Assembly: GCF_001955655.1 (NCBI RefSeq)
Contig: NZ_MSPW01000001.1
Span: 186,001 to 250,000 of the forward strand
Direction of reading: 5' to 3'
Source of the DNA: Viridibacillus arenosi
GTDB lineage: Bacteria; Bacillota; Bacilli; Bacillales_A; Planococcaceae
Length of the DNA stretch: 64,000 bases
The notes beneath the pieces were generated by a model that was not told the origin of the DNA, did no database searches, and was given only the letters and a program-made list of their open reading frames with translations. Of this stretch, positions 1-10,244 are shown in pieces (the stretch's first letter is position 1; every line of letters starts with the position of its first letter). The translations under genes and the position numbers were made by a program.

Positions 1-1
1 T

Positions 2-1036
2 TACATCTGTACGGAATATATGAACAACCAATATGGAAATCACCTCCTGTTCGAGAAAGAACATTCCGCAAAACCTCGTGTCCTATTCCTTTGCCACTTT
101 GACACTGTTTGGCCAAAAGGTGAATTACCAATTCATTTTGAAAATGACGTGTTTTATGGCCCAGGAGTGTTTGATATGAAAGCAGGATTATTGTCATCTA
201 TTTGGGCGATTTCTTCATTAGAAAACACTTTAGAAACGTTACCAATATCTCCTGTATTTTTACTTACTTCAGATGAAGAAATCGGTAGTATATCCTCTAG
301 AGAATTGATTGAAGAGGTGGCAAAAACATGTGAGGCGGTTTTTGTGATGGAGCCCCCTGAGGCCCAAACGAGTAACCTGAAAACAGCTAGAAAAGGTATG
401 GGAATGTATCAATTAGAAGTACAAGGAATAAGTACACACGCTGGAAATAACCATGAAGATGGTGTCAACGCTATATTAGAGATATCTTACTTAGTACAAC
501 AACTCCAAGAGCTAACTGATTATGGCAAAGGGACAACAGTGAACGTAGGTGTGATTCGTGGTGGTACAACGATAAATGTAGTGCCAGAATACGCATCTAT
601 TGACGTAGACTTTCGAATTTCTACATTGCTTGAAGCGGAAAGAATTATGCAAGCAATCGAACAACTTACTCCGAAAAATCCATTGGCAAAACTGAGCATA
701 ACTGGTGAGTTGAATCGACCACCGCTTGAGAGAAGCGAAGCCAATCAACAATTATTTAAAATTGCTCAAGAAGCAGGTAAAAAACTGAACATTGAAGTTA
801 ATGAATCTAGTGTAGGAGGAGCAAGTGATGGCAACTTCACTTCTGCTTTAGGTATTTCAACTATTGATGGACTAGGTATTCCAGGAGATGGAGCACATGC
901 AAGACATGAACATATTCAATTCGATATGTTTGCAAAACGTTGTGCCCTAGTTGCAGAGCTATGTATCGCCTTTGGAGATAAATTTGTAAACGACTATACT
1001 ATAAATAACAATAAAGAAGAACATATAACAAAGTAA
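2..1036 (+). CDS. M20-family metallopeptidase (carboxypeptidase G2-like), 5' truncated by window edge
   Basis: The reading frame is open to the first bases of the window, so the true start lies upstream and the first internal ATG (position 20) is unlikely to be the start. Di-zinc M20 ligands are visible: His/Asp in CHFDTVWP, the bridging Asp in FDMKAG, the Glu pair in TSDEEIGS, a Glu in FVMEPPE and the C-terminal His in AHARHEHI. A dimerisation (lid) domain lies between them, with GISTHAG. The family removes C-terminal glutamate or other residues from small peptides or folate-like substrates; the exact substrate is not visible. It opens a region full of peptide-degrading genes, which supports a catabolic role. 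Only about 25-40 N-terminal residues appear to be missing. Confidence 0.9.
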   Translation, partial: YICTEYMNNQYGNHLLFEKEHSAKPRVLFLCHFDTVWPKGELPIHFENDVFYGPGVFDMKAGLLSSIWAISSLENTLETLPISPVFLLTSDEEIGSISSRELIEEVAKTCEAVFVMEPPEAQTSNLKTARKGMGMYQLEVQGISTHAGNNHEDGVNAILEISYLVQQLQELTDYGKGTTVNVGVIRGGTTINVVPEYASIDVDFRISTLLEAERIMQAIEQLTPKNPLAKLSITGELNRPPLERSEANQQLFKIAQEAGKKLNIEVNESSVGGASDGNFTSALGISTIDGLGIPGDGAHARHEHIQFDMFAKRCALVAELCIAFGDKFVNDYTINNNKEEHITK

Positions 1037-1187
1037 CAAATAGCCAAAATGAACTTAATAATAATGTGAGGTATCGGGCTAAGAAGAGATTCATAGACTG
1101 ATACTTTTTTGTGACTATCACTAGAAGTGAAACTTTGCATTCACATATTCGTATTACTAGTATTCAAAGTATGAGGAGATAAAATGA

Positions 1188-1991
1188 GTGAATGATTCTA
1201 AGGAATGGTTAACAGAAGAATTTAACAAGGTAGAAGCATGGGAAAAGGATCAAAATGATCTATGGTTTTTCGAGAAAATTGGGCGGTTGCCATTTAAAAT
1301 CATCGATAAATGGACACCTAAGTTCATTCAAGATAAAATCGGCATTCTACTGGACGAGCTTGGCCAATACGTTCAAACAGGTGGAAACTATCTAAGTTCA
1401 GTATCTAAAATCCCTTCGTATTATCCTAAGCTTGAAGTACAAACAATTGAGGATGTGAAAATGCTGCCTGTCTCTAAGATGGATCATGCAGTTGATGGGC
1501 TGACTAAAAACAGAAAAAATTTAGCAACACTACAAGGCGCAGGTACCGGAATCGGAGGTATATTTACATTATCAATCGATATCCCTCTCCTTTTAGGGTT
1601 ACAGTTAAAAACTATACAGGACATTGCAATTTGCTATGGCTATGACCCAAATGAAAAAAAAGAACGTTTATTTATCGTAAAATGTCTTCAATTTATCTCC
1701 TCTGACATTATCGGTAAGGAAGCAATCCTTTCCCAATTATCCATGTTTGATAACCAAGATGAGACAGTAAAACGAGAGGTTATATCCGAAATGCAAGGTT
1801 GGCGTGAAGTCGTGTATTCTTACCGAGATCAATTTGGCTGGAAGAAACTGTTTCAAATGATTCCGATTGCTGGTCTCTTATTCGGTGCATTCATTAATCG
1901 GTCAGCAGTCCATGATATAGCGGAAGCGAGCAAAATGCTATACAGAAAGAGAAGGATAATTGAAAAGTTGCAGTATCATGAGTTTGATTAA
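1188..1991 (+). CDS. EcsC-family protein
   Basis: This 267-residue protein resembles the EcsC family: a WLTEEFNKVEAWEKDQ-type N-terminus, a glycine-rich segment GAGTGIGGIFTL near the middle and a hydrophobic IAGLLFGAFINR stretch near the C-terminus. EcsC was first described next to the EcsAB ABC exporter of Bacillus, but its biochemical function is unknown, and no ecsAB is present here. The start is the GTG at 1188, placed about nine bases after GAGGAGAT. An ATG four bases upstream would encode only three residues. It appears to be a single-gene unit between the M20 gene and the convergent nucleoside carrier. Confidence 0.8.
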   Translation: MNDSKEWLTEEFNKVEAWEKDQNDLWFFEKIGRLPFKIIDKWTPKFIQDKIGILLDELGQYVQTGGNYLSSVSKIPSYYPKLEVQTIEDVKMLPVSKMDHAVDGLTKNRKNLATLQGAGTGIGGIFTLSIDIPLLLGLQLKTIQDIAICYGYDPNEKKERLFIVKCLQFISSDIIGKEAILSQLSMFDNQDETVKREVISEMQGWREVVYSYRDQFGWKKLFQMIPIAGLLFGAFINRSAVHDIAEASKMLYRKRRIIEKLQYHEFD

Positions 1992-2097
1992 ATCATCATT
2001 AAAAACAAATATGACCTTACCCATTATTGGATAAGGTCTCTCATACCAGTATATATAATCTATCTAAAATTCTTAGTTACGTTTTTAATCTGCCCAA

Positions 2098-3309
2098 TTA
2101 TAAAAACATGCCTGCTATGGCAGCGCTTAATAATGAAGCCAACATCCCTGAGGCGACAGCTCTAAATCCTAAGCGTGCAACATCTTCGCGACGGCTTGGT
2201 GCCATCGAACCTAAACCGCCTAACAACATCGCCATCGAGCTTAAGTTTGCAAATCCACATAATGCGAAGCTTACTACAATTACTGTTTTTGGAGATAATG
2301 ATGCAATTTCAGGTGCAAAAGCAGAATAAGCAACGAATTCGTTTAGCACTAACTTTTGACCTATAAAAGATCCTGCCTGGACTGCTTCTGACCAAGGAAC
2401 TCCTATAACAAATGCAAGTGGTGAAAAAACAAATCCTAAAATCCCCTCAAGTGTTAACTCCTTAAATCCAAAAATACTTCCTATTCCACCTAGTAGTCCA
2501 TTAAGAAGTGCGATAATTGCAATAAATGCAAGTAGCATCGCACCTACATTTAACGCAAGTTTTAATCCATCACTAGCACCACGTGCAGCTGCATCAACTA
2601 CGTTGACAGATGAATCATCTTTTTCCATAGTGAAGTTTTCTTCATTCACGACTTCCGTTTCAGGAATCATAATTTTAGCTAAAATTAATCCTGCTGGAGC
2701 AGCCATAAAGCTTGCAGCAACCAAATATTCTAATGGAACTCCTAATAATGCATACCCTACTAAAACTGACCCTGAAACCGAAGCAAGTCCTCCGGTCATA
2801 ATAGCAAAAAGCTCTGATTTTGTCATATTCGCAATAAATGGTCGTATAACAAGAGGTGCCTCCGTCTGTCCTACAAAAATATTTGCAGCAGCCGAAACAG
2901 ATTCTGCCTTACTTGTTCCCAAAAGCTTTGAAAGAGCTCCACCAAGAATTCGAATAAAGAACTGCATAATTCCTAAATAATATAAAACAGAAATTAGAGA
3001 AGAGAAGAAAATGATAACGGTCAATACTTGAAAAGCAAAAACAAAACCGAAATTTTTAGTATCCGCTGCAGGACCAAATACGAAGGAAATCCCTTCACTT
3101 GCATAAGAGATTAAATTTTGTATACCATTTGAAAAAGCTAGGAGACCTTCACGCCCTGTTTCCCATTTTAAAACGATAAAAGCAAACAAAATTTGAATTA
3201 CTAATCCTCCAACAACTGTTCGCAAATTGATTGATTTTTTGGAACTTGACAATAAAAAAGCTATACCAAGAATAGCTATTATACCGCAAATCCCCCATAA
3301 TACGTTCAT
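2098..3309 (-). CDS. NupC-family nucleoside transporter (concentrative nucleoside carrier)
   Basis: This 403-residue polytopic membrane protein has hallmarks of the CNT family: the [13 protein letters not shown] motif for nucleoside/cation binding, the re-entrant [18 protein letters not shown] region and a C-terminal [20 protein letters not shown] motif. It should import nucleosides by proton or sodium symport. The start is the ATG at 3309 (MNVLWGICG), seven bases after AAGGTG; a start 48 bases further upstream would add an unlikely soluble extension. It sits beside peptidases, which fits a nutrient-scavenging neighbourhood. No nucleoside catabolic gene is adjacent, so the substrate remains general. 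Confidence 0.9.
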   Translation of the reverse strand: MNVLWGICGIIAILGIAFLLSSSKKSINLRTVVGGLVIQILFAFIVLKWETGREGLLAFSNGIQNLISYASEGISFVFGPAADTKNFGFVFAFQVLTVIIFFSSLISVLYYLGIMQFFIRILGGALSKLLGTSKAESVSAAANIFVGQTEAPLVIRPFIANMTKSELFAIMTGGLASVSGSVLVGYALLGVPLEYLVAASFMAAPAGLILAKIMIPETEVVNEENFTMEKDDSSVNVVDAAARGASDGLKLALNVGAMLLAFIAIIALLNGLLGGIGSIFGFKELTLEGILGFVFSPLAFVIGVPWSEAVQAGSFIGQKLVLNEFVAYSAFAPEIASLSPKTVIVVSFALCGFANLSSMAMLLGGLGSMAPSRREDVARLGFRAVASGMLASLLSAAIAGMFL

Positions 3310-3812
3310 ATTAGACACCTTCTTTGTATGTAGTAGAAAAACAATCCCTTTTATCAAATCCCTTAATTAGACATCTGACAACAGACAACCTTAGAGCATC
3401 TTAACAAATAGCACTAAGGATGTAAATTGAAATATTATTCTATATTTTCATTCTTTTTTAATCATTCAAAATAATTGTTCCTCTTTAGAAACTGACTTGA
3501 AATAGTAATTCCCTAAATCTAAAAAATTATCACATTCTATTGTTAAAATATTGACTCCGTACTTAATTCAATAAAAAAAGTTCTAATGCCATACTTAGCA
3601 CTAGAACTTTTACCGAATCTATATTGAAATTTATACTTACATATTTTAATGGCTTTGACTTCTCCTCTTGTACAAGAGTTATAGATTATTGCGTTTAGTA
3701 ATTTGACTAATTTAGCTTTTCTTTTTTATGAATGAAAGTAACTTATTTAGGACTTTTAATTATAAGCTACTAATAACTAAGAAAAATAATTTATCCTATT
3801 ATCAATATAAAA
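3310..3812. other. Intergenic region: nupC-like promoter side and a terminator
   Basis: This AT-rich stretch has no supported gene. It contains the upstream region of the nucleoside carrier and one clear hairpin (3577-3611) that ends the peptidase transcript. Confidence 0.6.
3577..3611 (-). terminator. Rho-independent terminator of the M20 amidohydrolase
   Basis: The arms AAAAGTTCTA and TAGAACTTTT enclose a 15-base loop. On the minus strand the hairpin is followed by a run of seven T. It lies about 200 bases after the stop codon of the 3813-5123 gene. Confidence 0.7.
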
Positions 3813-5123
3813 TTAATTATATTGATATTGATATTGATAAATTCGTTCAATTGTTTCTAACCACGTGTTTAGAATGATTGGAAATACCGCTTCATCAATA
3901 TCAAATTTTTCATGATGATGACCAGCTGCTAACGTTGTACCAAAAATTGCATATGTGGCAAGTCCCCCTTGTCGCTGAACTTGGTCCATCATATAAGTTG
4001 CATCTTCTGAACCACCCGCAAACTTACTTCTCAATAGTACTTCCTCTACACCATTAATATCTTTTGCTGCAAGGCCAACTAAATCTATTAATTCCTCTGA
4101 AGAAGCACACGTTTTAGCTTCACCAACTATTTCATAAGTAAGCTCTGTTCCATACATTTTAGAGGCTCCTTCTAAAACAGATAGTGCTTGCTCATGTACA
4201 TAAGTATGTACCGAGTTATTTTCACCACGTGTTTCTAATTTTAATGAGGCATGAGCTGGTACAATATTACGTCCATCTCCTGATATACAAGTTCCAACAT
4301 TGATACGTGATGCACCATCACTATGTTGTGTAATTGTATGAAGACCCAATATTGCCGAAGCTGCAGCAAGTAAAGCATTTTTCCCCTTTTCAGGTTCAGC
4401 CCCTGCATGTGCAGCTTTCCCAGTAAATTTTGCATCTATTTTAGTTGTAGCTAAAAACCCATCTGCACCAGCTATTACTGTACCCAATGGTACATTTATT
4501 CCTACATGCATACCTAAAAAATAATCCACATCATCTACAACTCCAGCAGCGACCATTGACTTTGCTCCGCGAACACCTTCTTCAGCTGGTTGAAAAATAA
4601 TTTTAATAGTACCTTCAATTTGATCCACATTATTTGCAAGGACTTGTGCTAAGCCTATACCAATTGCGCTATGGGCATCATGTCCACAAGCATGCATTTT
4701 CCCTGCATATTTTGAGCGAAAATCAAATTGTTTCGGAAAATGTGTAATTTCATCATTTTCAAGTATATCTAGCGCATCCATATCAAAACGGAAAGCAATG
4801 GAAGGTCCTGTTTTTTTTCCTTTAATTGTAGCAACAACACCTGTATATCCCCCAACCATCTTTTCCATATATTTTACGTAGCCACCGTTACTTTTTGCAT
4901 TCTCATAGTAAACTGCTAACTCGTCATCAGAGGGGACGCCCATCCTTTCTTCTGACACAACCTCTTTTCCTATTTGTACATGTAAACCTAATTTGTGCAA
5001 TTCATGTGCGATTATTGAAGCTGTACGAAATTCCGTCCAGCCTGTCTCAGGGTACTGATGGAAATCTCTTCTCCACGCAACCATTTGTTCAATTAAATTT
5101 GAAGTAGTTGTAAATAGTTTCAT
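3813..5123 (-). CDS. M20-family amidohydrolase, AbgA-like (aminobenzoyl-glutamate hydrolase type)
   Basis: This 436-residue protein matches AbgA-like amidohydrolases in length and motifs: RRDFHQYPETGWTEFRTA at the N-terminus, metal-binding RFDMDALDI and HACGHDAHS, FQPAEEGVRGA, and a C-terminal GHHHEKFDID. A lid domain containing GKAAHAGAEPEKG lies between. Members hydrolyse N-acyl or p-aminobenzoyl amino acids. The ATG at 5123 is well spaced from AAGGAGTG; the upstream GTG at 5132 would overlap that site. The C-terminus is a low-complexity YQYQYQYN tail made by ATTGAT repeats in the DNA, so the extreme end may vary in length between strains. It lies between the nucleoside carrier and an S9 peptidase on the same strand. 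Confidence 0.88.
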   Translation of the reverse strand: MKLFTTTSNLIEQMVAWRRDFHQYPETGWTEFRTASIIAHELHKLGLHVQIGKEVVSEERMGVPSDDELAVYYENAKSNGGYVKYMEKMVGGYTGVVATIKGKKTGPSIAFRFDMDALDILENDEITHFPKQFDFRSKYAGKMHACGHDAHSAIGIGLAQVLANNVDQIEGTIKIIFQPAEEGVRGAKSMVAAGVVDDVDYFLGMHVGINVPLGTVIAGADGFLATTKIDAKFTGKAAHAGAEPEKGKNALLAAASAILGLHTITQHSDGASRINVGTCISGDGRNIVPAHASLKLETRGENNSVHTYVHEQALSVLEGASKMYGTELTYEIVGEAKTCASSEELIDLVGLAAKDINGVEEVLLRSKFAGGSEDATYMMDQVQRQGGLATYAIFGTTLAAGHHHEKFDIDEAVFPIILNTWLETIERIYQYQYQYN

Positions 5124-5234
5124 AAAACACACTCCTTAGATTAATAATTAGATACTTGTCTTACTAGACAAACTGTTGAAAAAAAGAAAACAGAAAAAAC
5201 ATACCTGCAACACGACTATCTAATATTTGTGTTA

Positions 5235-7049
5235 TTAAGACTTAAAATTGACTTCCTGTACCTTTAAAAACTTTTGCATGAATTGAACTATTTCCGTATT
5301 CATTTTAATATGATTTTCGATTTTTTCTGTTTGGTGACCTTCGTCCTCAAAAATAATAAGATCTACTTGCTTTCCTTGCTCTTTTAAATCTGCCGTTAGC
5401 TGTTCGGCTTCACTAACAGGGACTCGTGTATCGTTTCTACCGTGGAAAATAAGTAAAGGTACTTTTATTTTATCGGAATGATTTAATGGTGCGATTTCTT
5501 CAAAGAAATCAACATCATCTTTTAATGATCCATATTCATATTCACGTAATTTTCTGCGCCATGCCCCTGTGTTTTCTAAGAATGATTTGAAATGGGATAT
5601 CCCTACAATATCCACTCCTGCCGCCCATATATCAGCATAATGTGTTAGGGCAGCTAAAACCATAAATCCACCATAGCTACGTCCCATAATACCGATTCGT
5701 TCGGAGTCGGCTCCATGCGTATGTACTAAATCATTTGCTAGCCATTTTAAATCAGCTACAGAATCCATACGCTTTCGTACATCATCCAATTTCACGTATT
5801 TTCGTCCATACCCCATACTTCCTCGCACATTCGGTGCCGCTACTGCAAAGCCATTCGCTGCTAGATACTGAATCACAGGGTTATACTCAGCTCGTAGTTG
5901 ATACTCGGGTCCACCGTGAACATACACTACTACCGGCTGAGCTTCTTCCTTTTTACCATATAGAAAGTAAGGTACTTCCAAACCATCAAAAGAAGAAAAT
6001 GTACAAAGCTCTGGTTGCTGCCACAAGTGTTGTACTTCCTTAGCCTCGCCTATGAATGTGACACGTTCTACTTTGTTGTCATTCAAAGATACTCTCCAAA
6101 TATCACCAGGAAGTATGGGGCTTTTTAGTCCAAAGTAAAGTTCATTATCATTTAGCCAAGTTAGAGATTCCACTACCCCGCTTGGAACACCTTCGATATA
6201 ATGATGCTTCTGTTTTATTAAATCATAAATTCCAAGAAGAGAGACTCCACCCTCGTTTGTAGTAAATGCTAGGATAGAATTGTCTGGAGATAATTTAATT
6301 TCTTCAATATCCCATTTGTCGAATGTAAGTAGTTCCTGTAGTTGAGAAGATTCTTTAAAATTAAATTTATGGATGCCTAAAGTATCTTGACCAACATCAG
6401 TCAGGATGAATCCACTCTCTCCATTATTACTCTGCTGAAGTGACTGATATCTAGATAAAGGATTTCCTTCGAATAATTTACAAAGCTCTTTCTTGTTTAA
6501 GTTTAGTATGTAGTAAGATTGATCAATATTTGTTTCAGGCATGCTAATGATTAAATGCTCTCCATCTTTTGTCCAACCAATAGGAGTACAATTGCCATCT
6601 ACCTGATAAACAACTTCCTCTGTTTTTGTTTCCACATCTAGGATAAATATATCGAAGTAACCCGGATGACGACGATTACTTGTGAAAGCAATTTTACTTT
6701 CGTCTGAAGACCATCCGCCAAATTGGTGAAAATGTTCTTTTGATACTACAAGTTCCTTTGCATACGAATCTTTTTCTCTCAATAAGTGAAATTGCTGTTT
6801 TTCATTTCCTTTTTCATCTATTCCTACAATCATTTGCTTTCCTGATGGAGAATGGTATACAGCTAGAACTCGGTCTGGCAGGTCTGAGTATTGTTGAATT
6901 TCAGCTGTTGTTACATCCCACTTCCAAACTTGTGGAATACCAGTTTCTTTAGAAATAAAAGTAATAGCTTGTTGATTTGGGATCACTTGTGGCTGGAATC
7001 CCCCACGTACATTTAAGTACTCAGATAAAACTTGATCCGAATTTATCAT
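5235..7049 (-). CDS. S9-family (prolyl oligopeptidase/acylaminoacyl-type) serine peptidase
   Basis: This 604-residue protein has an N-terminal beta-propeller (WD/TolB-like repeats such as GGWSSDESKIAFTSNRR and IGWTKDGEHLIIS) and a C-terminal alpha/beta-hydrolase domain. The catalytic residues are visible: Ser458 in GRSYGG, Asp540 in HGRNDTRVP and His572 in DEGHQTE. The oxyanion region is VYVHGGPE. The family cleaves short peptides admitted through the propeller, typically in the cytoplasm; no signal peptide is seen. The ATG at 7049 follows AAAAGGAGAC. Its place downstream of the peptide importer suggests it processes imported oligopeptides. Confidence 0.9.
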   Translation of the reverse strand: MINSDQVLSEYLNVRGGFQPQVIPNQQAITFISKETGIPQVWKWDVTTAEIQQYSDLPDRVLAVYHSPSGKQMIVGIDEKGNEKQQFHLLREKDSYAKELVVSKEHFHQFGGWSSDESKIAFTSNRRHPGYFDIFILDVETKTEEVVYQVDGNCTPIGWTKDGEHLIISMPETNIDQSYYILNLNKKELCKLFEGNPLSRYQSLQQSNNGESGFILTDVGQDTLGIHKFNFKESSQLQELLTFDKWDIEEIKLSPDNSILAFTTNEGGVSLLGIYDLIKQKHHYIEGVPSGVVESLTWLNDNELYFGLKSPILPGDIWRVSLNDNKVERVTFIGEAKEVQHLWQQPELCTFSSFDGLEVPYFLYGKKEEAQPVVVYVHGGPEYQLRAEYNPVIQYLAANGFAVAAPNVRGSMGYGRKYVKLDDVRKRMDSVADLKWLANDLVHTHGADSERIGIMGRSYGGFMVLAALTHYADIWAAGVDIVGISHFKSFLENTGAWRRKLREYEYGSLKDDVDFFEEIAPLNHSDKIKVPLLIFHGRNDTRVPVSEAEQLTADLKEQGKQVDLIIFEDEGHQTEKIENHIKMNTEIVQFMQKFLKVQEVNFKS

Positions 7050-7098
7050 TATTTTCAGTCTCCTTTTAATAGATAGTATCTACATTTATGTATTTCTA

Positions 7099-7476
7099 CT
7101 AATAGTAAAATATTAATCCAATAATACTTACAAAAATTGAAGAAGCAGCTAAACTAGAAATCGAGAAAAACAATACTTGGGCTATCTTTTGTTTAAATTG
7201 ATTTAAATTTGCATCATTAGCGAGCTGCTGATTTGCACGTTCTAGTGATCTAGACTTGTTCATAGGAATGATAAAATGCCCTAGTGATCGAAATCCTCTA
7301 GTAAACACACTGAAAAATCTAGTTTGCCAAATATTAATACAAGCAGATATTATTGCAGCGGTTAAACCGAAAAGAAATGTGTAGTTAATCCATTCAACTA
7401 GTGTCCAATTTAAGAGCAGCATGATGCCTACCCAAAGCATGGCCAGAGCACTTGTAAGTAAAAAAAATCTTTTCAT
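7099..7476 (-). CDS. Small membrane protein, DUF3899-like
   Basis: This 125-residue protein has two N-terminal transmembrane helices, a central positively charged loop containing FFSVFTRGFRSLG and a C-terminal transmembrane helix. The pattern of two helices followed by a SVFTRGFR-type motif resembles DUF3899 membrane proteins; this assignment is from memory of the family and is moderate. The ATG at 7476 follows GAGGTG. It lies between the terminator of the peptide importer operon and the S9 peptidase gene, and may be co-transcribed with the latter (49-base gap). The function is unknown. Confidence 0.6.
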   Translation of the reverse strand: MKRFFLLTSALAMLWVGIMLLLNWTLVEWINYTFLFGLTAAIISACINIWQTRFFSVFTRGFRSLGHFIIPMNKSRSLERANQQLANDANLNQFKQKIAQVLFFSISSLAASSIFVSIIGLIFYY

Positions 7477-7524
7477 TCTATCACCTCTTATTAATTTGAA
7501 TCAGTTATAGCTATAAGTAAAAAA

Positions 7525-7604
7525 GATAAAGACCCTTACAATTCCATGTCTTCTTAGAAAAGCTTACGCTCTCTTCGGTAAACTGCTGGCCAAGGGACTT
7601 TATC
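7525..7604 (-). terminator. Terminator of the peptide-importer operon
   Basis: The long arms GATAAAGACCCTT (7525-7537) and AAGGGACTTTATC (7592-7604) pair with one mismatch. On the minus strand they are followed by six T. The region between the arms is about 55 bases. Confidence 0.65.
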
Positions 7605-7637
7605 AATTTACAACTCACAATTTATGAATAAAACGTT

Positions 7638-9266
7638 TTATTTCGTTTTTTCTGCCCATTTAAATTGAGGGAAACGATTCACATAATAAGCGATGTTTTC
7701 AAAATCAGGATTTGTTAAGTAATTATATTTATAGAAATTCACAGGCATAAACGGCATATCCGTCATCAAAATTTTCTCCGCTTGATGCAAAAGCTCATAG
7801 CGTTTATTTACATCTTGCTCTACTTTAGACTTAGCAATAATAGAATCATATTCTTTATTTACCCATCCTGTACGGTTGTTAGGACTATCACCTAGGTAGT
7901 AGTCAAGATTAACAACAGGATCAACAAAAATACCAATCCATCCCATACGAGCCATTTGGAAGTTTCCTTGTTTTGTTGTTTCTAGATAAGTACCCCACTC
8001 TTGGTTACTTAGTTTAAGTTTGACACCTAAGTTTTGATCAATCATTTCTTGTACTGCTTCTGCAATTTTTTTATGATTTTCAGCCGTGTTATAAAGTAAT
8101 GTTACTTCTGGAAGCTTGCTCCAGCCCTCTTCGGCCATACCTTCTGCTAACAGCTTTTTGGCTTCCTTAGCATTTTCTTCAAAGTAATCGCCACCAACTT
8201 TACGGAAATCTCCTTCTGGTGTTTCTGCGCCTTCAGGAACCATTGCATATGCTGGTGTTTCTCCACCTAACGTTACATTTTCTGTCAATGCTTTACGGTC
8301 AATTGACATTGCGAAAGCTTTACGAACTTTTGCATTTGTAAATGGTTCTTTCTTAACATTGAACATGTACATATATGTTCCGTAGTAAGGTTCTTCACGA
8401 TAATCTTCATTATCTTTTTCAGTTGCAAGAACATCACTTGGTAATGTACTGATTAAATCTAATTCTCCTGTTTTGAACATTTGATAATAAGTTGTAGCTT
8501 CATTTACTATTTTGAAAGTCACTTTATCTAATTTCACTACGTCTTTATCGTAGTATTCATTGTTCTTTTCAATCACTACATTACTTTCATGCTTCCATTC
8601 CGTCATCTTAAATGGACCATTACTAATGTATGTGTTTGCATCTGCAGCCCAGTTCTCATTACTTTCAACCAGCTTTTGTTGAACTGGATAGAATGTCCAC
8701 AATGTAAGTAAGCTATCAAAGTAACCTAATGGCGCATTCAATTGAACTTCAAGTGTTTTATCATCTACAGCAGTTACCCCAACATCCTCCACTTTACCTT
8801 TACCTTTGTTGTATTCTTCTGCACCTTTAATATAGTAAAGGTAAAATGAAAACGCACTTCCAGTTTCGGGATTTAATACCCTTTTCCATGCATATTCAAA
8901 GTCACCCGCAGTAACTTGAGACCCATCAGACCATTTTACGTCGTCACGAAGAGTAAATGTATAAGTTTTTCCATCATCAGATGTCTTCACATCTTTAGCT
9001 GCACCTAAAACCGGCTTCCCATCCTTATCACGAGTATATAGACCTTCAAAAATATGATCTAGTACCCAACCAGAAGTTGTATCTGTTGCCTTAGCAGGGT
9101 CAATTGCTGGAGGTTCACTACTCGCATTTACGACAATCTCTTGTTTAATGTTACCTTTGTCCGTTTTATCTCCTTTGGATGATTCATCTTCTCCTCCACC
9201 ATAACATCCTGCCAAAGCAGAGCCTGTTACTAGCACTAAAAGTAATGACAATAACCATTTTTTCAT
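7638..9266 (-). CDS. dppE: Peptide ABC transporter substrate-binding lipoprotein (OppA/DppE family)
   Basis: This 542-residue protein begins with a lipoprotein signal (basic MKKW, a hydrophobic core, lipobox LAGC with Cys21). The mature part is a class-C solute-binding protein with EPPAIDPAKATDTTSGWVLDHIFEGLY, YTFTLRDDVKWSDG and a C-terminal IAYYVNRFPQFKWAEKT. It is expected to be tethered outside the membrane and to capture oligopeptides for the DppBCDF core encoded just upstream. The ATG at 9266 follows AAGGAGGAAA. It is the last gene of the operon, before the terminator at 7525-7604. Its length and motifs are closer to OppA/DppE of Bacillus than to nickel- or heme-binding relatives. Confidence 0.92.
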   Translation of the reverse strand: MKKWLLSLLLVLVTGSALAGCYGGGEDESSKGDKTDKGNIKQEIVVNASSEPPAIDPAKATDTTSGWVLDHIFEGLYTRDKDGKPVLGAAKDVKTSDDGKTYTFTLRDDVKWSDGSQVTAGDFEYAWKRVLNPETGSAFSFYLYYIKGAEEYNKGKGKVEDVGVTAVDDKTLEVQLNAPLGYFDSLLTLWTFYPVQQKLVESNENWAADANTYISNGPFKMTEWKHESNVVIEKNNEYYDKDVVKLDKVTFKIVNEATTYYQMFKTGELDLISTLPSDVLATEKDNEDYREEPYYGTYMYMFNVKKEPFTNAKVRKAFAMSIDRKALTENVTLGGETPAYAMVPEGAETPEGDFRKVGGDYFEENAKEAKKLLAEGMAEEGWSKLPEVTLLYNTAENHKKIAEAVQEMIDQNLGVKLKLSNQEWGTYLETTKQGNFQMARMGWIGIFVDPVVNLDYYLGDSPNNRTGWVNKEYDSIIAKSKVEQDVNKRYELLHQAEKILMTDMPFMPVNFYKYNYLTNPDFENIAYYVNRFPQFKWAEKTK

Positions 9267-9293
9267 TTTATTTCCTCCTTCTTTCTATTCATA

Positions 9294-10244
9294 TTAATAT
9301 AAGTGACAAGCCGTCCAATGCTCTTTCTCTACCTCTTTCCACTGAGGCTCTTGCAATGCGCATACCTCCATTGCATGAGGGCATCTCGTTCGGAATCGAC
9401 AACCACTTGGTGGATTGGTCGGGCTTGGTGGATCACCAGCAAGGACAATTCGTTCTCTTTTTGCATCACGTGGATTTGTTTTCGGTATAGCTGATAATAA
9501 TGCCTGGGTATATGGATGTAATGGATTCGTGAACATGTCATCACTATTACTTAATTCCATCATCTTACCTAAGTACATCACACCGATTCGATCACTAATA
9601 TGTTTTACCATTCCAAGGTCATGTGCGATAAATAGGTACGTTAAATCTTCAGATGTCTTTAAATCTTCCAATAGATTAATAACCTGTGCTTGAATAGATA
9701 CATCTAGTGCTGAAATAGGCTCGTCCGCAACGATAAATTTTGGTTCTACTGCCAATGCACGTGCTATGCCAATTCTTTGTCTTTGCCCACCGCTAAATTC
9801 ATGAGGATAGCGTTTAGCATGTTGTGGACTCAAACCAACACGCTCTAATAATTCATAAATTCGATTGGTACGCTCTTTGCCACTAAATAGCTTATAGGCA
9901 TCGATTCCTTCAGCGATAATGTCGCCCACTCGCATTCTAGGATTCAGTGATGCATGTGGATCTTGGAAAATAATCTGCATTTCTTTATTCACATTTCTTT
10001 TCATTTCTTTATTTAATTGTTTAATATTCTGACCATCGTATATTATATCTCCATCCGATGCCGCTTGGAGTCCAACGAGCGTTTTCCCTAAAGTAGACTT
10101 CCCACTCCCACTTTCTCCAACAAGACCAAACGTTTCCCCTTTTCGGATGTAGAATGAGATATCATCAACTGATTTAACAGTAACATCGGATTTAATTTTA
10201 AAATATTTTTTTAAAGATTGGATTTCTACTAAATTCTTAGTCAA
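9294..10244 (-). CDS. dppF: Peptide ABC transporter ATP-binding protein (OppF/DppF type)
   Basis: This is a 316-residue nucleotide-binding domain. Walker A is GESGSGKS, the Q-loop lies in IIFQDPHASLNPRM, the signature is FSGGQRQRIGIARAL and Walker B is FIVADEPISALD. The C-terminal oligopeptide-type extension with CRFRTRCPHAMEVC is typical of OppF/DppF and may hold a metal cluster. Three starts are possible. The TTG at 10244 overlaps the stop of the preceding gene and is well spaced from GGGGGTGAG, so I prefer it to the TTG at 10259. It pairs with the DppD-type ATPase to drive import. Confidence 0.9.
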   Translation of the reverse strand: MTKNLVEIQSLKKYFKIKSDVTVKSVDDISFYIRKGETFGLVGESGSGKSTLGKTLVGLQAASDGDIIYDGQNIKQLNKEMKRNVNKEMQIIFQDPHASLNPRMRVGDIIAEGIDAYKLFSGKERTNRIYELLERVGLSPQHAKRYPHEFSGGQRQRIGIARALAVEPKFIVADEPISALDVSIQAQVINLLEDLKTSEDLTYLFIAHDLGMVKHISDRIGVMYLGKMMELSNSDDMFTNPLHPYTQALLSAIPKTNPRDAKRERIVLAGDPPSPTNPPSGCRFRTRCPHAMEVCALQEPQWKEVEKEHWTACHLY